Shown: positions 36,103 to 41,961 of the stretch, in pieces
How the letters are laid out: each line of letters opens with the position of its first letter
Numbering within the stretch: position 1 is the stretch's first letter
Source of the DNA: a virus
IMG/VR virus record: IMGVR_UViG_3300030061_003686
Location: 2,027 to 43,987 of that record
Direction: 5' to 3' (one strand)
Length of the DNA: 41,961 nucleotides
Notes under the pieces: generated by a model
Told to the model about the DNA's origin: nothing
What the model saw: the letters and a program-made list of their open reading frames with translations, nothing else
The model's database searches: none
Made by a program: the position numbers and the translations under genes

Positions 36103-36946
36103 TATTATTTGTTTTATCTATTCGTAACTCTTTTAACTTTTTAAATAATTCAATTTCTTCATGGGTCAGATTAGTAGGTATATCTACAAAGATGGAAACT
36201 AAAAGATTTCCATACTGACCTTCTTTTTTCCACAGAGGCATTCCCTTTCCACGTATTCTTAAAACTTTACCATGAGATGTTGCTTTAGGTACATTAAAAC
36301 TTATAGTCTTATCAAAAATTTGTAAGGTTTGTTTACCTCCTAATACAGCATCATATAAATCAATATGAACAACAGTATGCAATCCTTGTGGATCTAAATA
36401 AAACTTTTGTGTGTTAAGTACTTCTATCACCAAAACCAAATCACCATGCAAATCTTCAGTCATTCCTTTTTGGCCTTTTCCTTTAAGTCTTAAATTTTGT
36501 CCACTGGTCGCACCAGGTGGAATCTTAACATCAAAGCTTGACATTGCAACTGAAATTCTACGAGTGGTTCCAAAATAAGATTCTTCTAATGTAATCTGAA
36601 TACTTGACTTAATGTCTCTACCCTTTCCTCTTTCGTTATACCCATACCTATTGTTGAACATATCAGCGAAGCCACTATTCCTAAGTATATCCTCAAACAT
36701 ACTGTCATCCATGTTACCTCCTTGGAAATTACCAAAAGGATTTTGCTTTCTTTGGTATTCGGCTTTCTTTTTAGGATCACTTAAAATGCCATAAGCTTCT
36801 GATATCTTTTTAAACTTTTCTTCTGCTTTAGGATCATCTTGGTTTTTATCAGGATGAAACTTTAATGCAAGCTTACGGTATGATTTCTTAACCTCAGTAT
36901 CTGTTGCATTTTGAGGTACTTCTAGTATGTCGTATAATTCTTTCAT
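36086..36946 (-). CDS. DnaJ/Hsp40 co-chaperone, zinc-finger-less (class B, CbpA-like)
   Basis: Residues 1-65 form the J-domain: [20 protein letters not shown], then the invariant HPD at 31-33 that stimulates DnaK ATP hydrolysis, and a C-terminal helix [17 protein letters not shown] short G/F-type linker ([10 protein letters not shown]) follows. The two substrate-binding beta domains are in residues about 110-285 ([40 protein letters not shown]). There are no CXXCXGXG repeats, so it is class B. It probably recruits host DnaK for phage protein folding, for example for the large fibre and baseplate proteins. It overlaps the membrane-protein gene upstream by 4 bp (ATGA). Confidence 0.9.
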   Translation of the reverse strand: MKELYDILEVPQNATDTEVKKSYRKLALKFHPDKNQDDPKAEEKFKKISEAYGILSDPKKKAEYQRKQNPFGNFQGGNMDDSMFEDILRNSGFADMFNNRYGYNERGKGRDIKSSIQITLEESYFGTTRRISVAMSSFDVKIPPGATSGQNLRLKGKGQKGMTEDLHGDLVLVIEVLNTQKFYLDPQGLHTVVHIDLYDAVLGGKQTLQIFDKTISFNVPKATSHGKVLRIRGKGMPLWKKEGQYGNLLVSIFVDIPTNLTHEEIELFKKLKELRIDKTNNNEKDG

Positions 36947-37290
36947 TTAATAAAAACTTGTATTCCAATTATGCAAAATGCTAATGCTAAACAGATGAGG
37001 TTTTTCATACTAGGTAATTCTCCCATTAACGACCATGTCATTACTAAGAAAATAATTATACCACCAGAAAAACCAAGTAAACGCAATGTCCATAAGGATC
37101 CTTCAAATAATGTATATGCAGTTTTTTGATACTGAATAAAAAGCCAAGCCACAGGAAATGAGAAAATCAAAACTACTAAGTTTTCATTATCCTTAAACCA
37201 ATCCCATTTAAATTGTCCGTTTAGTTGTAACCATGTTAATATATGAGCAGCAATTAACCATAGTGCTGCCATTCCAAATAAGTTATTCAT
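36943..37290 (-). CDS. Multi-pass membrane protein (115 aa)
   Basis: Three to four membrane segments are visible: [20 protein letters not shown] (residues about 4-23), [18 protein letters not shown] (about 37-54), [20 protein letters not shown] (about 71-90) and [18 protein letters not shown] (about 97-114). The loop [12 protein letters not shown] is hydrophilic. I do not recognise the function. Small multi-pass phage proteins can be holins, transport modifiers or superinfection factors. It overlaps the 91-aa gene by 8 bp and DnaJ by 4 bp, an arrangement that ties it to the chaperone. Confidence 0.7.
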   Translation of the reverse strand: MNNLFGMAALWLIAAHILTWLQLNGQFKWDWFKDNENLVVLIFSFPVAWLFIQYQKTAYTLFEGSLWTLRLLGFSGGIIIFLVMTWSLMGELPSMKNLICLALAFCIIGIQVFIK

Positions 37291-37558
37291 TTTCTTTGTC
37301 TATATAATAATTATATCCTTGTCTTTCTAAATGATCTATGTGATGAGGTAAATCTTTTGCTATTATCCAGCAACCTTTAGGATCCGGTAAAATTGTTCCA
37401 TCAACTCTCTTATCATAAACCTGATTCATAAACCATTGTTCTGAACCTTCCCAGTAAAAACTAATCTTTTGCCAAGATCTTTGTTTTTTCATATAGGCTG
37501 TATTGCCTTCTTTAAGATGTTTAAAAAATTTAGCTTTTGTTATTTTCGTTAAGTTCAT
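37283..37558 (-). CDS. 91-aa protein of unknown function
   Basis: The protein starts MNLTKITKAKFFKHLKEGNT and contains aromatic-rich SWQKISFYWEGSEQWFMNQV, then GCWIIAKDLPHHIDHLERQG. It is basic with no membrane segment. Overlaps of 29 bp with the 67-aa gene and 8 bp with the membrane-protein gene place it inside the DnaJ operon. No family is recognised. Confidence 0.6.
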   Translation of the reverse strand: MNLTKITKAKFFKHLKEGNTAYMKKQRSWQKISFYWEGSEQWFMNQVYDKRVDGTILPDPKGCWIIAKDLPHHIDHLERQGYNYYIDKENE

Positions 37559-37733
37559 CGCTATTCTTTTTTATTTCTTGTCTTTTTAATCTTTCATCAA
37601 GTCTAAATTTTTGTTCTTCTCTTTCATTTAAACTTTGTAATTGATTGCCAATTTTTTCAAGGACTTTTACCAGTCTGGGTAAATCGCCTTCATAAAATTT
37701 TTGGCCTCTTGCTGTTCTGTGGAAATCTGACAT
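37530..37733 (-). CDS. 67-aa charged coiled-coil protein, first gene of the DnaJ operon
   Basis: The protein starts MSDFHRTARGQKFYEGDLPR, then forms a charged helix (VKVLEKIGNQLQSLNEREEQ, KFRLDERLKRQEIKKN), probably a coiled coil. It is transcribed from the divergent region 37734-37835 and overlaps the next gene by 29 bp. Its leader contains TATAATAATAAA close to the ATG. No family is recognised. Confidence 0.55.
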   Translation of the reverse strand: MSDFHRTARGQKFYEGDLPRLVKVLEKIGNQLQSLNEREEQKFRLDERLKRQEIKKNSDELNENNKS

Positions 37734-37835
37734 ATTTTCTAATTTATTATTATACTACTAAAAACCTGGTTTGTTTCTATATATAGTCAATATGAATAAC
37801 CCGTGTCTAAATATATAAACAAATAACTTATTACA
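37734..37835. promoter_or_regulatory. Divergent intergenic region between minus operon and plus-strand genes
   Basis: This 102-bp gap is the only divergent one in the window. Leftward, the minus strand has TATAATAATAAA near the ATG at 37733. Rightward, a clear late-type box lies at 37811-37819. A short TATATATAG at 37778-37786 lies between them. Both directions must start here. Confidence 0.6.
37811..37819 (+). promoter_or_regulatory. Late-promoter-like box before the plus-strand triad
   Basis: The plus strand reads ATATATAAA, preceded by AA, ending 16 nt before the ATG at 37836. It is the one box found on the plus strand, which shows that the motif follows gene direction. Confidence 0.55.
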
Positions 37836-38330
37836 ATGAAAGAACCTATTAAAAAGTTTGATGATTATGTAAAAGAAGAATTTGTGGCTGTAGGGTTCGG
37901 TTCTCCATTTTCAACTGCATCGTGGAGTACTCCAGGTAGAGTTGGCTATAATACATCTGCTTATGATTTAACACCTATCGCTGGAAGTATTCCAGATTTA
38001 AGTATGGGAATTGCACAACAGGCTCATCAGTATGAAACCAATGATAATGCTGAACATTCAGGAGATGGTTATGTTGCAGAAGCAAAAGACCACATAAATA
38101 AAGCAATAGACGAAGCATACGAAAGTAAAAAGATTGAAACATCAGAAGGCGTAGATGAAGCAATGGTTCAAATTGCTGGAGATAAGAAACCTTCAGGGGC
38201 TAAAATATTAGCACAGGAAATTGCTTTTGCATTAATGGATAGAGGTATTATTGCTCCGGCAAAAAGTAAAAAGGATCAACAACTAGTGATAGCCACAATA
38301 CAGGATGTCATAATTAATTCAACATTTTAA
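37836..38330 (+). CDS. 164-aa protein with capsid-targeting-like N-terminus
   Basis: The N-terminus MKEPIKKFDDYVKEE resembles the T4 internal-protein capsid-targeting peptide (MKTYQEFIAEA): a basic start, a F-x-x-Y/F core and acidic residues at the presumed cleavage region. After a Gly/Ser-rich stretch (FGSPFSTASWSTPGRVGYNT) the middle is acidic and the end helical (AKILAQEIAFALMDRGIIAP). It is first of three plus-strand genes, 1 bp before the next, driven by a late-type box. A packaged internal or head-associated protein is suggested, not shown. Confidence 0.6.
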   Translation: MKEPIKKFDDYVKEEFVAVGFGSPFSTASWSTPGRVGYNTSAYDLTPIAGSIPDLSMGIAQQAHQYETNDNAEHSGDGYVAEAKDHINKAIDEAYESKKIETSEGVDEAMVQIAGDKKPSGAKILAQEIAFALMDRGIIAPAKSKKDQQLVIATIQDVIINSTF

Positions 38331-38331
38331 T

Positions 38332-38616
38332 ATGAGATTAGAAGAAAGCTTTGAGGACTTCTTAAATGAAGATAACAGTGACTTTAAACAAGGCATCAAA
38401 ATAGATGAATTGAAAAGAAGACATAAAATGAATATTGAAAGATATCGTGCTGCACAAGAAAGAGGAAGTAATTATCATATTAAGCTATATGAACTTAGAC
38501 TTAAACTTGATAACCACGATTTTGAAAAGATGAAAATTCGTAGTGCTATTAAGAACCTTAAAAAGCAACATAATAAACTTAAGCCTTCAACAAAAACTAC
38601 AAAGGATGGAGAATAA
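38332..38616 (+). CDS. 94-aa charged helical protein with capsid-targeting-like N-terminus
   Basis: The protein starts MRLEESFEDFLNED, again an F-x-x-F core followed by acidic residues. The remainder is a highly charged Lys/Arg-rich helix (NIERYRAAQERGSNYHIKLY; KMKIRSAIKNLKKQHNKLKP), basic enough to bind DNA. One base separates it from the first gene, and its end overlaps the third by 11 bp. Basic, targeted peptides of this sort fit a role inside the head. Family not recognised. Confidence 0.6.
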   Translation: MRLEESFEDFLNEDNSDFKQGIKIDELKRRHKMNIERYRAAQERGSNYHIKLYELRLKLDNHDFEKMKIRSAIKNLKKQHNKLKPSTKTTKDGE

Positions 38617-39226
38617 CCAAGAACGAGAAGATCTTAATAAGATAAGACATTTTAAAGGATCGGTTGCAGACTTTAAAAATTTCTGGGATGAAATGGCCGG
38701 TAAAGATACTAATGCTACAGGTACTCCAGAATATCAAGGTTTCAATAATGTACATCCTACTAGAGGAGAGGGCGATAGTGAACATTGGAAAACTTCAAAT
38801 GTAGATGAAAAGATTAATCTTAAACAAAGTCATTTATCTTCTGATGATTATCAAAAAGCAAAAAAGCTTAAAGCCTTTAATGCTGATGATTGGGTTTGGA
38901 ATAAAGATACAGGTTTATATGATAGAGTCTATGAAGCAAAATCTAATATACCTCAACCATTAGAGATCAAGTTAGATATAACTAAAGCAAACGGTCTTCA
39001 TAAATTCTTTAGGCAGTGGACCAAGTCAAATGCAAAGGTAAACTTTGAATGGAAAGAAATTGGTAACGAAGCAATAATCACATTTAGAAAAAATGCTACT
39101 CAAGATTCAATAGATGCTTTTAAGAAAGCAGTAGAGAGATCTTCTAATGTTGCCTTAAACGAATCTGCTAATTCAACTGATACCAAGATAACTCGCATAA
39201 GCTCTTTCGAGAATTTCCAGGGGTAA
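38606..39226 (+). CDS. 206-aa protein, third of the plus-strand triad
   Basis: The start chosen is ATG 38606, which overlaps the previous gene by 11 bp; an in-frame ATG at 38543 would overlap by 74 bp and add residues encoded within that gene. The protein starts MENNQEREDLNKIRHFKGSV. The middle contains NIPQPLEIKLDITKANGLHK, then FFRQWTKSNAKVNFEWKEIG and AIITFRKNATQDSIDAFKKA, a compact alpha/beta unit. The C-terminus ITRISSFENFQG repeats the F-x-x-F type motif seen at the N-termini of its partners. Function unknown. Confidence 0.55.
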   Translation: MENNQEREDLNKIRHFKGSVADFKNFWDEMAGKDTNATGTPEYQGFNNVHPTRGEGDSEHWKTSNVDEKINLKQSHLSSDDYQKAKKLKAFNADDWVWNKDTGLYDRVYEAKSNIPQPLEIKLDITKANGLHKFFRQWTKSNAKVNFEWKEIGNEAIITFRKNATQDSIDAFKKAVERSSNVALNESANSTDTKITRISSFENFQG

Positions 39227-39261
39227 TATAAACGAAGTTAAAATCTTCTCCCCATGTTGTG

Positions 39262-39777
39262 TTATATGTCCATTTCATTTTGTATAATATTTAATTCTTT
39301 TTGTACTTTGCCCCAATAATGTTTTGTGGCTTTTCTTTTATACCCTCTGGGTCCACCGTTCCAACATCTTGCGATTGCTTCAAGGCTATCTTCACTATGG
39401 TGGTACTCTTGCCAAACATAAAACATTTCAATTGACTTCTCTCTCGACCATCTATCGTCTAATGTAAATCTTCTTTCTTTCTTTTCTTTCTTTAGAATTC
39501 GATTTACTTCTTTGACCATAACAGGTCGGATCTGTAAACATCCTATAGAAGGTCTTCCTAAATGTCTATCACCTACACAACTATCTTTACCTCTACTTTC
39601 AACTTGTATGATTGCATTTAGCAAAGTTTCTACTGTATCTATTCTTTTATCTTCTATCGCAGTATGAATAACAATATCCTCTAGGCAGAAGTAATCTTTT
39701 GTTACTTCAAGTTTAGGCGCTGTAAATAAGACAACGAAAATTAGATCTACGACAATAAATAAGCTTATGTATTTCAT
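39262..39777 (-). CDS. Membrane-anchored lytic transglycosylase/lysozyme (SLT-like)
   Basis: A hydrophobic segment at residues 3-20 (YISLFIVVDLIFVVLFTA) acts as signal or anchor. The catalytic domain has the SLT/goose-lysozyme pattern: AIIQVESRGKDSCVGD with the likely catalytic E60, IGCLQIRPVMVKEVNR (residues about 78-93) and AIARCWNGGPRGYKRKAT (about 134-151). It would cut the glycan strands of peptidoglycan in the periplasm, most likely for host lysis, because the spike here has no lysozyme. Its ATG shares a base with the stop of the PspC-like gene (TAATG). It is convergent with the plus-strand triad, with a 35-bp gap that has no clear terminator. Confidence 0.8.
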   Translation of the reverse strand: MKYISLFIVVDLIFVVLFTAPKLEVTKDYFCLEDIVIHTAIEDKRIDTVETLLNAIIQVESRGKDSCVGDRHLGRPSIGCLQIRPVMVKEVNRILKKEKKERRFTLDDRWSREKSIEMFYVWQEYHHSEDSLEAIARCWNGGPRGYKRKATKHYWGKVQKELNIIQNEMDI

Positions 39778-39950
39778 TAATATCTTTTAGGTAAAACAAT
39801 CCATAGAAGAATGTATATCCAAAATATACCTCCTCCTAAAAAGAGAAACAAAATTCTCCACAAAATCGAAGGTATTCCAGACCATCTTCCTAGCCCTTCG
39901 CAAACACCTCCGATATATCCTCCGCCTCTATACAATGTTTTATTTAACAT
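39777..39950 (-). CDS. PspC-domain membrane protein (57 aa)
   Basis: The protein reads MLNKTLYRGGGYIGGVCEGL, continues GRWSGIPSILWRILFLFLGG, and ends FWIYILLWIVLPKRY. This is the complete PspC signature: a Tyr-Arg start, I-x-G-V-C-x-G-L, R-W then G-I-x-x-x-L-W-R, a Gly-rich turn and a second hydrophobic segment ending I-V-L-P. It has two membrane-associated segments. In bacteria PspC senses or counters envelope stress. It starts within the stop region of the 73-aa gene (7-bp overlap) and its stop overlaps the transglycosylase ATG, so the three are translated together. A role in timing or protecting the envelope before lysis is inference. Confidence 0.8.
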   Translation of the reverse strand: MLNKTLYRGGGYIGGVCEGLGRWSGIPSILWRILFLFLGGGIFWIYILLWIVLPKRY

Positions 39951-40165
39951 GATGTATTTCCTTTATGTTTTTCTAATCCTTCTTTACACAGATCTTTAAT
40001 GTAAGAGTTTACTGCTAATGAGCAATCTGCTTCGTATTCTTTTTCTGTATATGTTTCTGGGTGGCACCAATTTCCATTTGGCATTATGCTGCCTTTATTG
40101 CTATTGTCTAATTTTTGTTTAAGACCATCTAGCTTTTCAAATAGTTGATTCATTTTTGTTTTCAT
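39944..40165 (-). CDS. 73-aa hypothetical protein before the PspC-like gene
   Basis: The protein starts MKTKMNQLFEKLDGLKQKLD, with a helical first third, then GSIMPNGNWCHPETYTEKEY and a Cys-containing helical end (EADCSLAVNSYIKDLCKEGL). Three cysteines (WCHP, ADCS, LCKE) plus the last residue could form disulfides or bind a metal, but no family is recognised. A second in-frame ATG at codon 5 is possible. It overlaps PspC by 7 bp and follows the HAD gene by 12 bp. Confidence 0.6.
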   Translation of the reverse strand: MKTKMNQLFEKLDGLKQKLDNSNKGSIMPNGNWCHPETYTEKEYEADCSLAVNSYIKDLCKEGLEKHKGNTSC

Positions 40166-40177
40166 TTAGTTGATTAA

Positions 40178-40648
40178 TTAAAAGTCACCTTGTGCTACTT
40201 GGAAGCAGCTTAGGTCATTATCTCTCCACATCTGAACGACTTTATTTCTGTCATCAAATACGGTAAGTATTCTGTCTTTTTGATCACCGGGGAAAATATC
40301 ATCCAACCACTGCTGTTTTAGTTTATCATCCGGCATAAAAGCCCAGGGATGGCTAGTCGGTCTCATTTTCAAAACATGATGTGGTACATTAAATTGAGTT
40401 AACCAATCTTTGGTAGCATCTTTAGTTGCTTTACTTCTCCCAGAGAAAATCACTATCTTAAAACCTTGGTCATGAAATGTTTGTGCCATCTTTATGACAG
40501 CATGATTAGGTTTGTCAAGTGCGATGTTTGCTGGATCAAAGAAAGTTTTCCAGTCCATCTTTCCACTTGGTAATTTTGAAATTGATCTTCTTTTGTCGAT
40601 ATCAGCTAATGTACCGTCTAAGTCAAATATGATTGTATCTTTTGTCAT
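40178..40648 (-). CDS. PNKP-type 3'-phosphatase domain protein (HAD superfamily)
   Basis: The 156-aa protein matches the phosphatase half of T4 polynucleotide kinase-phosphatase. The nucleophile pair is D9/D11 in IIFDLDGTLADIDKR, motif II is FSGRSKATK (residues 68-76), and motif IV is VFDDRNKVVQMW (130-141). The characteristic end is LSCFQVAQGDF. The kinase P-loop domain is absent here, so it is a stand-alone 3'-phosphatase, removing 3'-phosphates from DNA or RNA ends so that ligase can act. It is transcribed with the small genes behind the 85-bp element copy 2. Confidence 0.85.
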   Translation of the reverse strand: MTKDTIIFDLDGTLADIDKRRSISKLPSGKMDWKTFFDPANIALDKPNHAVIKMAQTFHDQGFKIVIFSGRSKATKDATKDWLTQFNVPHHVLKMRPTSHPWAFMPDDKLKQQWLDDIFPGDQKDRILTVFDDRNKVVQMWRDNDLSCFQVAQGDF

Positions 40649-40650
40649 CT

Positions 40651-40926
40651 TTAAAATTTTTGTAACATTGTTATTGGAACTACCCAGCCTGGGTGGAAGA
40701 TTGTACCATCTTCTCCTATTTCTTTTATATCCGCTTTCTTTATCTTTATCTTCTCAACTATCAATTTCTTTCCTTGTAATTGTGGATGATCAATTTTAAC
40801 ATGATCTCCAACTTGGATTGATGATTTGATTTGATTTCTTTTTACTTCATTGCGGAAGTTCATTTCACGAGTAATTTGATTTCTTAAATCTCTTAGTTCG
40901 TCTAGGTTCATTTTTGTAAAGTCCAT
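40651..40926 (-). CDS. 91-aa protein with helix followed by SH3-like/KOW-like half
   Basis: The protein starts MDFTKMNLDELRDLRNQITR; a charged N-terminal helix runs to about residue 37. The second half is beta-rich (QVGDHVKIDHPQLQGKKLIV, then TIFHPGWVVPITML), like an SH3 or KOW fold that can bind nucleic acid or protein. A second ATG at codon 6 is possible. It is 2 bp upstream of the phosphatase gene. The specific function is unknown. Confidence 0.6.
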   Translation of the reverse strand: MDFTKMNLDELRDLRNQITREMNFRNEVKRNQIKSSIQVGDHVKIDHPQLQGKKLIVEKIKIKKADIKEIGEDGTIFHPGWVVPITMLQKF

Positions 40927-40935
40927 TGTCTTAGA

Positions 40936-41196
40936 TTAAAAGGTTAATGCAATTCGGTTAGTCTTAGGGTAAGTTACCATTCTGAAGTTGATTCCTTCGT
41001 ATGTAGACCATCCGTTTTCTTTTGTCTCAAAAGAAGTGTTTTGATTGTTAAAGTCTTTTTTGTTAAAATCAAGTAGCATAATGTTCTCTCCGAGATACCC
41101 TTTGCGTTTTACATTTGTAAAAAGAGATGCAATCGTGTTCATGTCTTGTTCTAGCTTTTCGTAAGCTTCTTTCATTTCTTGTTCAAAGTTGTTCAT
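40936..41196 (-). CDS. 86-aa protein, first gene after 85-bp element copy 2
   Basis: The protein starts MNNFEQEMKEAYEKLEQDMN, an acidic helix, followed by a mixed, beta-rich half (LGENIMLLDFNKKDFNNQNT, WSTYEGINFRMVTYPKTNRI). No membrane segment or motif. It is the first gene behind the repeated element and is followed in the same direction by the 91-aa and phosphatase genes, so it is probably expressed early or in mid-infection. Family not recognised. Confidence 0.6.
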   Translation of the reverse strand: MNNFEQEMKEAYEKLEQDMNTIASLFTNVKRKGYLGENIMLLDFNKKDFNNQNTSFETKENGWSTYEGINFRMVTYPKTNRIALTF

Positions 41197-41210
41197 TCCG
41201 TTTGTTTTTA

Positions 41211-41295
41211 GTTATTTAATTATATTTAAATATAATCAAAATAATTGGGATAAAAAAATTCTAGCCAAACTTTTTTCAAAAAGTTATTAACAATT
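41211..41295 (-). repeat. 85-bp repeated regulatory element, copy 2
   Basis: This is the partner of copy 1, aligning without gaps with nine mismatches in the 85 positions. The 18-bp palindrome (41219-41236) is unchanged, and the inverted repeat AACTTTTTTCAAAAAGTT lies at 41268-41285. Differences fall between these two parts. It begins at the stop of the 108-aa gene and ends 14 nt before the next ATG. Confidence 0.75.
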
Positions 41296-41620
41296 AGCGG
41301 ATCGTTTTGTACAGTCCGTTTTCTTGCTTTTCTAACCTACCGTAGCCAGCATCTCTTAAGAAGTAACCTTTTGGTGTCCATCTTCCACCGTTTGTAAGAG
41401 CTCCAGCAAAGTAACCTCTGTTGGTATTTTTTCTTCTCATACTTGTTTGAATCCACCTACCGTTAACATCTTCATAATGTGGTTCCATTTGAAACCCGTT
41501 GTCCCATGCATCTGGTCCGAACTTTTCAGTTACAATAAATTTGATAATGTCTGTGTATCTTGCTTCTCCTTTGCTTTCTACGAAGTCTAATACTTTTGCT
41601 TTCATTGTTTCTTTTTTCAT
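41294..41620 (-). CDS. 108-aa basic protein of unknown function
   Basis: The protein starts MKKETMKAKVLDFVESKGEA. The first part (RYTDIIKFIVTEKFGPDAWD) looks like a helix-turn-helix or winged-helix start. The second part is Gly/Arg-rich with aromatic residues (YEDVNGRWIQTSMRRKNTNR; GYFAGALTNGGRWTPKGYFL), ending YGRLEKQENGLYKTIR, a beta-hairpin-like wing. A DNA-binding role is plausible from the basic winged-helix look, but no family is recognised. Copy 2 of the 85-bp element directly follows it. Confidence 0.6.
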   Translation of the reverse strand: MKKETMKAKVLDFVESKGEARYTDIIKFIVTEKFGPDAWDNGFQMEPHYEDVNGRWIQTSMRRKNTNRGYFAGALTNGGRWTPKGYFLRDAGYGRLEKQENGLYKTIR

Positions 41621-41657
41621 CTTTTCTTTTTTTTCTTATTTTCAAATTGACCTTAGC

Positions 41658-41961
41658 CTATTCCCAGCTTGGTCCGTTAATTCCTTTTGCCTTTGCTTCT
41701 TCATTCCGTGCAAACGAGGCAGCATGCCCAGCTTCAGTATATGTTTCATACCCCCAGAACATTTCCATTTGATCCTCCCATGTAACATTACCGATCCATG
41801 AATTTTCATTCGCATCTGCGATGTTAGCGAAAGAACGAGGATTGTCCATTCTCCAAGGTTCGGCTATTGCTTGAGCCTGGCGGAATGAACAATTAGGAAG
41901 TTTGACTTTTACATGAAGTTCTCTATGTAGATCCGAGATGATCTCCCATGCTCCACGTTCT
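41658..41961 (-). CDS. Unknown protein, N-terminus beyond the right window edge
   Basis: The frame is open from the right edge to a stop at 41658, giving 100 visible residues, so the start lies outside the window; an internal ATG at 41849 is probably not the start. The visible part reads ERGAWEIISDLHRELHVKVK, then CSFRQAQAIAEPWRMDNPRS, and ends AASFARNEEAKAKGINGPSW. It is Trp/Ala/Glu-rich and helical. No family is recognised. It is separated from the 108-aa gene by 37 bp of A/T-rich sequence. Confidence 0.55.
   Translation of the reverse strand, partial: ERGAWEIISDLHRELHVKVKLPNCSFRQAQAIAEPWRMDNPRSFANIADANENSWIGNVTWEDQMEMFWGYETYTEAGHAASFARNEEAKAKGINGPSWE

Noticed and set aside
38543-38605. 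Upstream start for the third plus-strand gene
   Set aside because: It would overlap the previous gene by 74 bp, whereas ATG 38606 gives an 11-bp overlap in keeping with neighbours.
39227-39261. Terminator between the convergent triad and transglycosylase genes
   Set aside because: No stem of useful length followed by a T-tract could be found in the 35-bp gap.
39811-39999. Plus-strand open frame of 62 codons
   Set aside because: It is the antisense shadow of the PspC-like gene, whose minus-strand frame carries the complete family pattern.
1-41961. tRNA genes, CRISPR arrays, insertion sequences or an integrase
   Set aside because: No cloverleaf-like sequences, regularly spaced repeats, transposase motifs or recombinase signatures were noticed on either strand by eye.

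Overview
The window looks like part of a large, A/T-rich genome of a contractile-tailed (myovirus-type, T4-like) phage. It holds a long run of baseplate and tail genes in recognisable T4-like order, and around it a ligase, dCMP deaminase, end-repair phosphatase, chaperone and lysis-type genes. The host is probably a Bacteroidetes/Flavobacteriia cell, possibly marine. That is inference: the leaders in front of start codons are A/T-only with almost no Shine-Dalgarno sequence, and the long fibre carries a sequence style (LPTSDGAANQVLKTDGSG) common in Flavobacteria and their phages. No tRNA, CRISPR array, insertion sequence or integrase was seen.

Positions 1-25000 (minus strand, transcribed right to left) are the tail/baseplate cluster. 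In order of transcription: a group of small unknown genes, a 601-aa structural protein, a LysM-fold gp53-like protein, a gp27/gpD-like hub, a DOT1-like methyltransferase, a 456-aa structural protein, a gp5/gpV-like spike, a 183-aa protein, a four-domain ribosomal-S1-like protein, a glutamine-synthetase-fold amidoligase with a beta-helix tail, a 280-aa structural protein, gp25, gp6, a 90-aa protein, a gp7/gpI-like wedge protein, a short fibre-like protein, a 699-aa structural protein and a giant FN3-containing protein cut by the left edge. Positions 25027-32030 carry a 1716-aa tail fibre followed in transcription by three small tail-accessory proteins that all begin MSY.

Positions 32055-37733 (minus) carry nucleotide and DNA enzymes (dCMP deaminase, a HAD phosphatase, ATP-dependent DNA ligase) and a tightly overlapping five-gene operon with a zinc-finger-less DnaJ and a small multi-pass membrane protein. 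Positions 37836-39226 are the only plus-strand genes: three co-directional small proteins, two with N-termini resembling T4 capsid-targeting peptides. Positions 39262-41961 (minus) hold a membrane-anchored lytic transglycosylase translationally coupled to a 57-aa PspC-domain protein, a PNKP-type 3'-phosphatase and small unknown genes.

Two kinds of intergenic control sequence stand out. The first is an A(A/T)TATATAA(A/T) box, usually 11-17 nt before start codons of late-type genes, probably the late promoter. The second is an 85-bp element present twice (76/85 identical), in front of the ligase gene and of the small-gene block at the right end, probably an early or middle promoter cassette. 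The most unusual part is 13026-15560. There an S1-like translation protein sits next to an amidoligase whose start codon is preceded by a 12-bp hairpin with the promoter-like box in its loop, an arrangement known from T4 genes silenced on early transcripts and translated from late ones.
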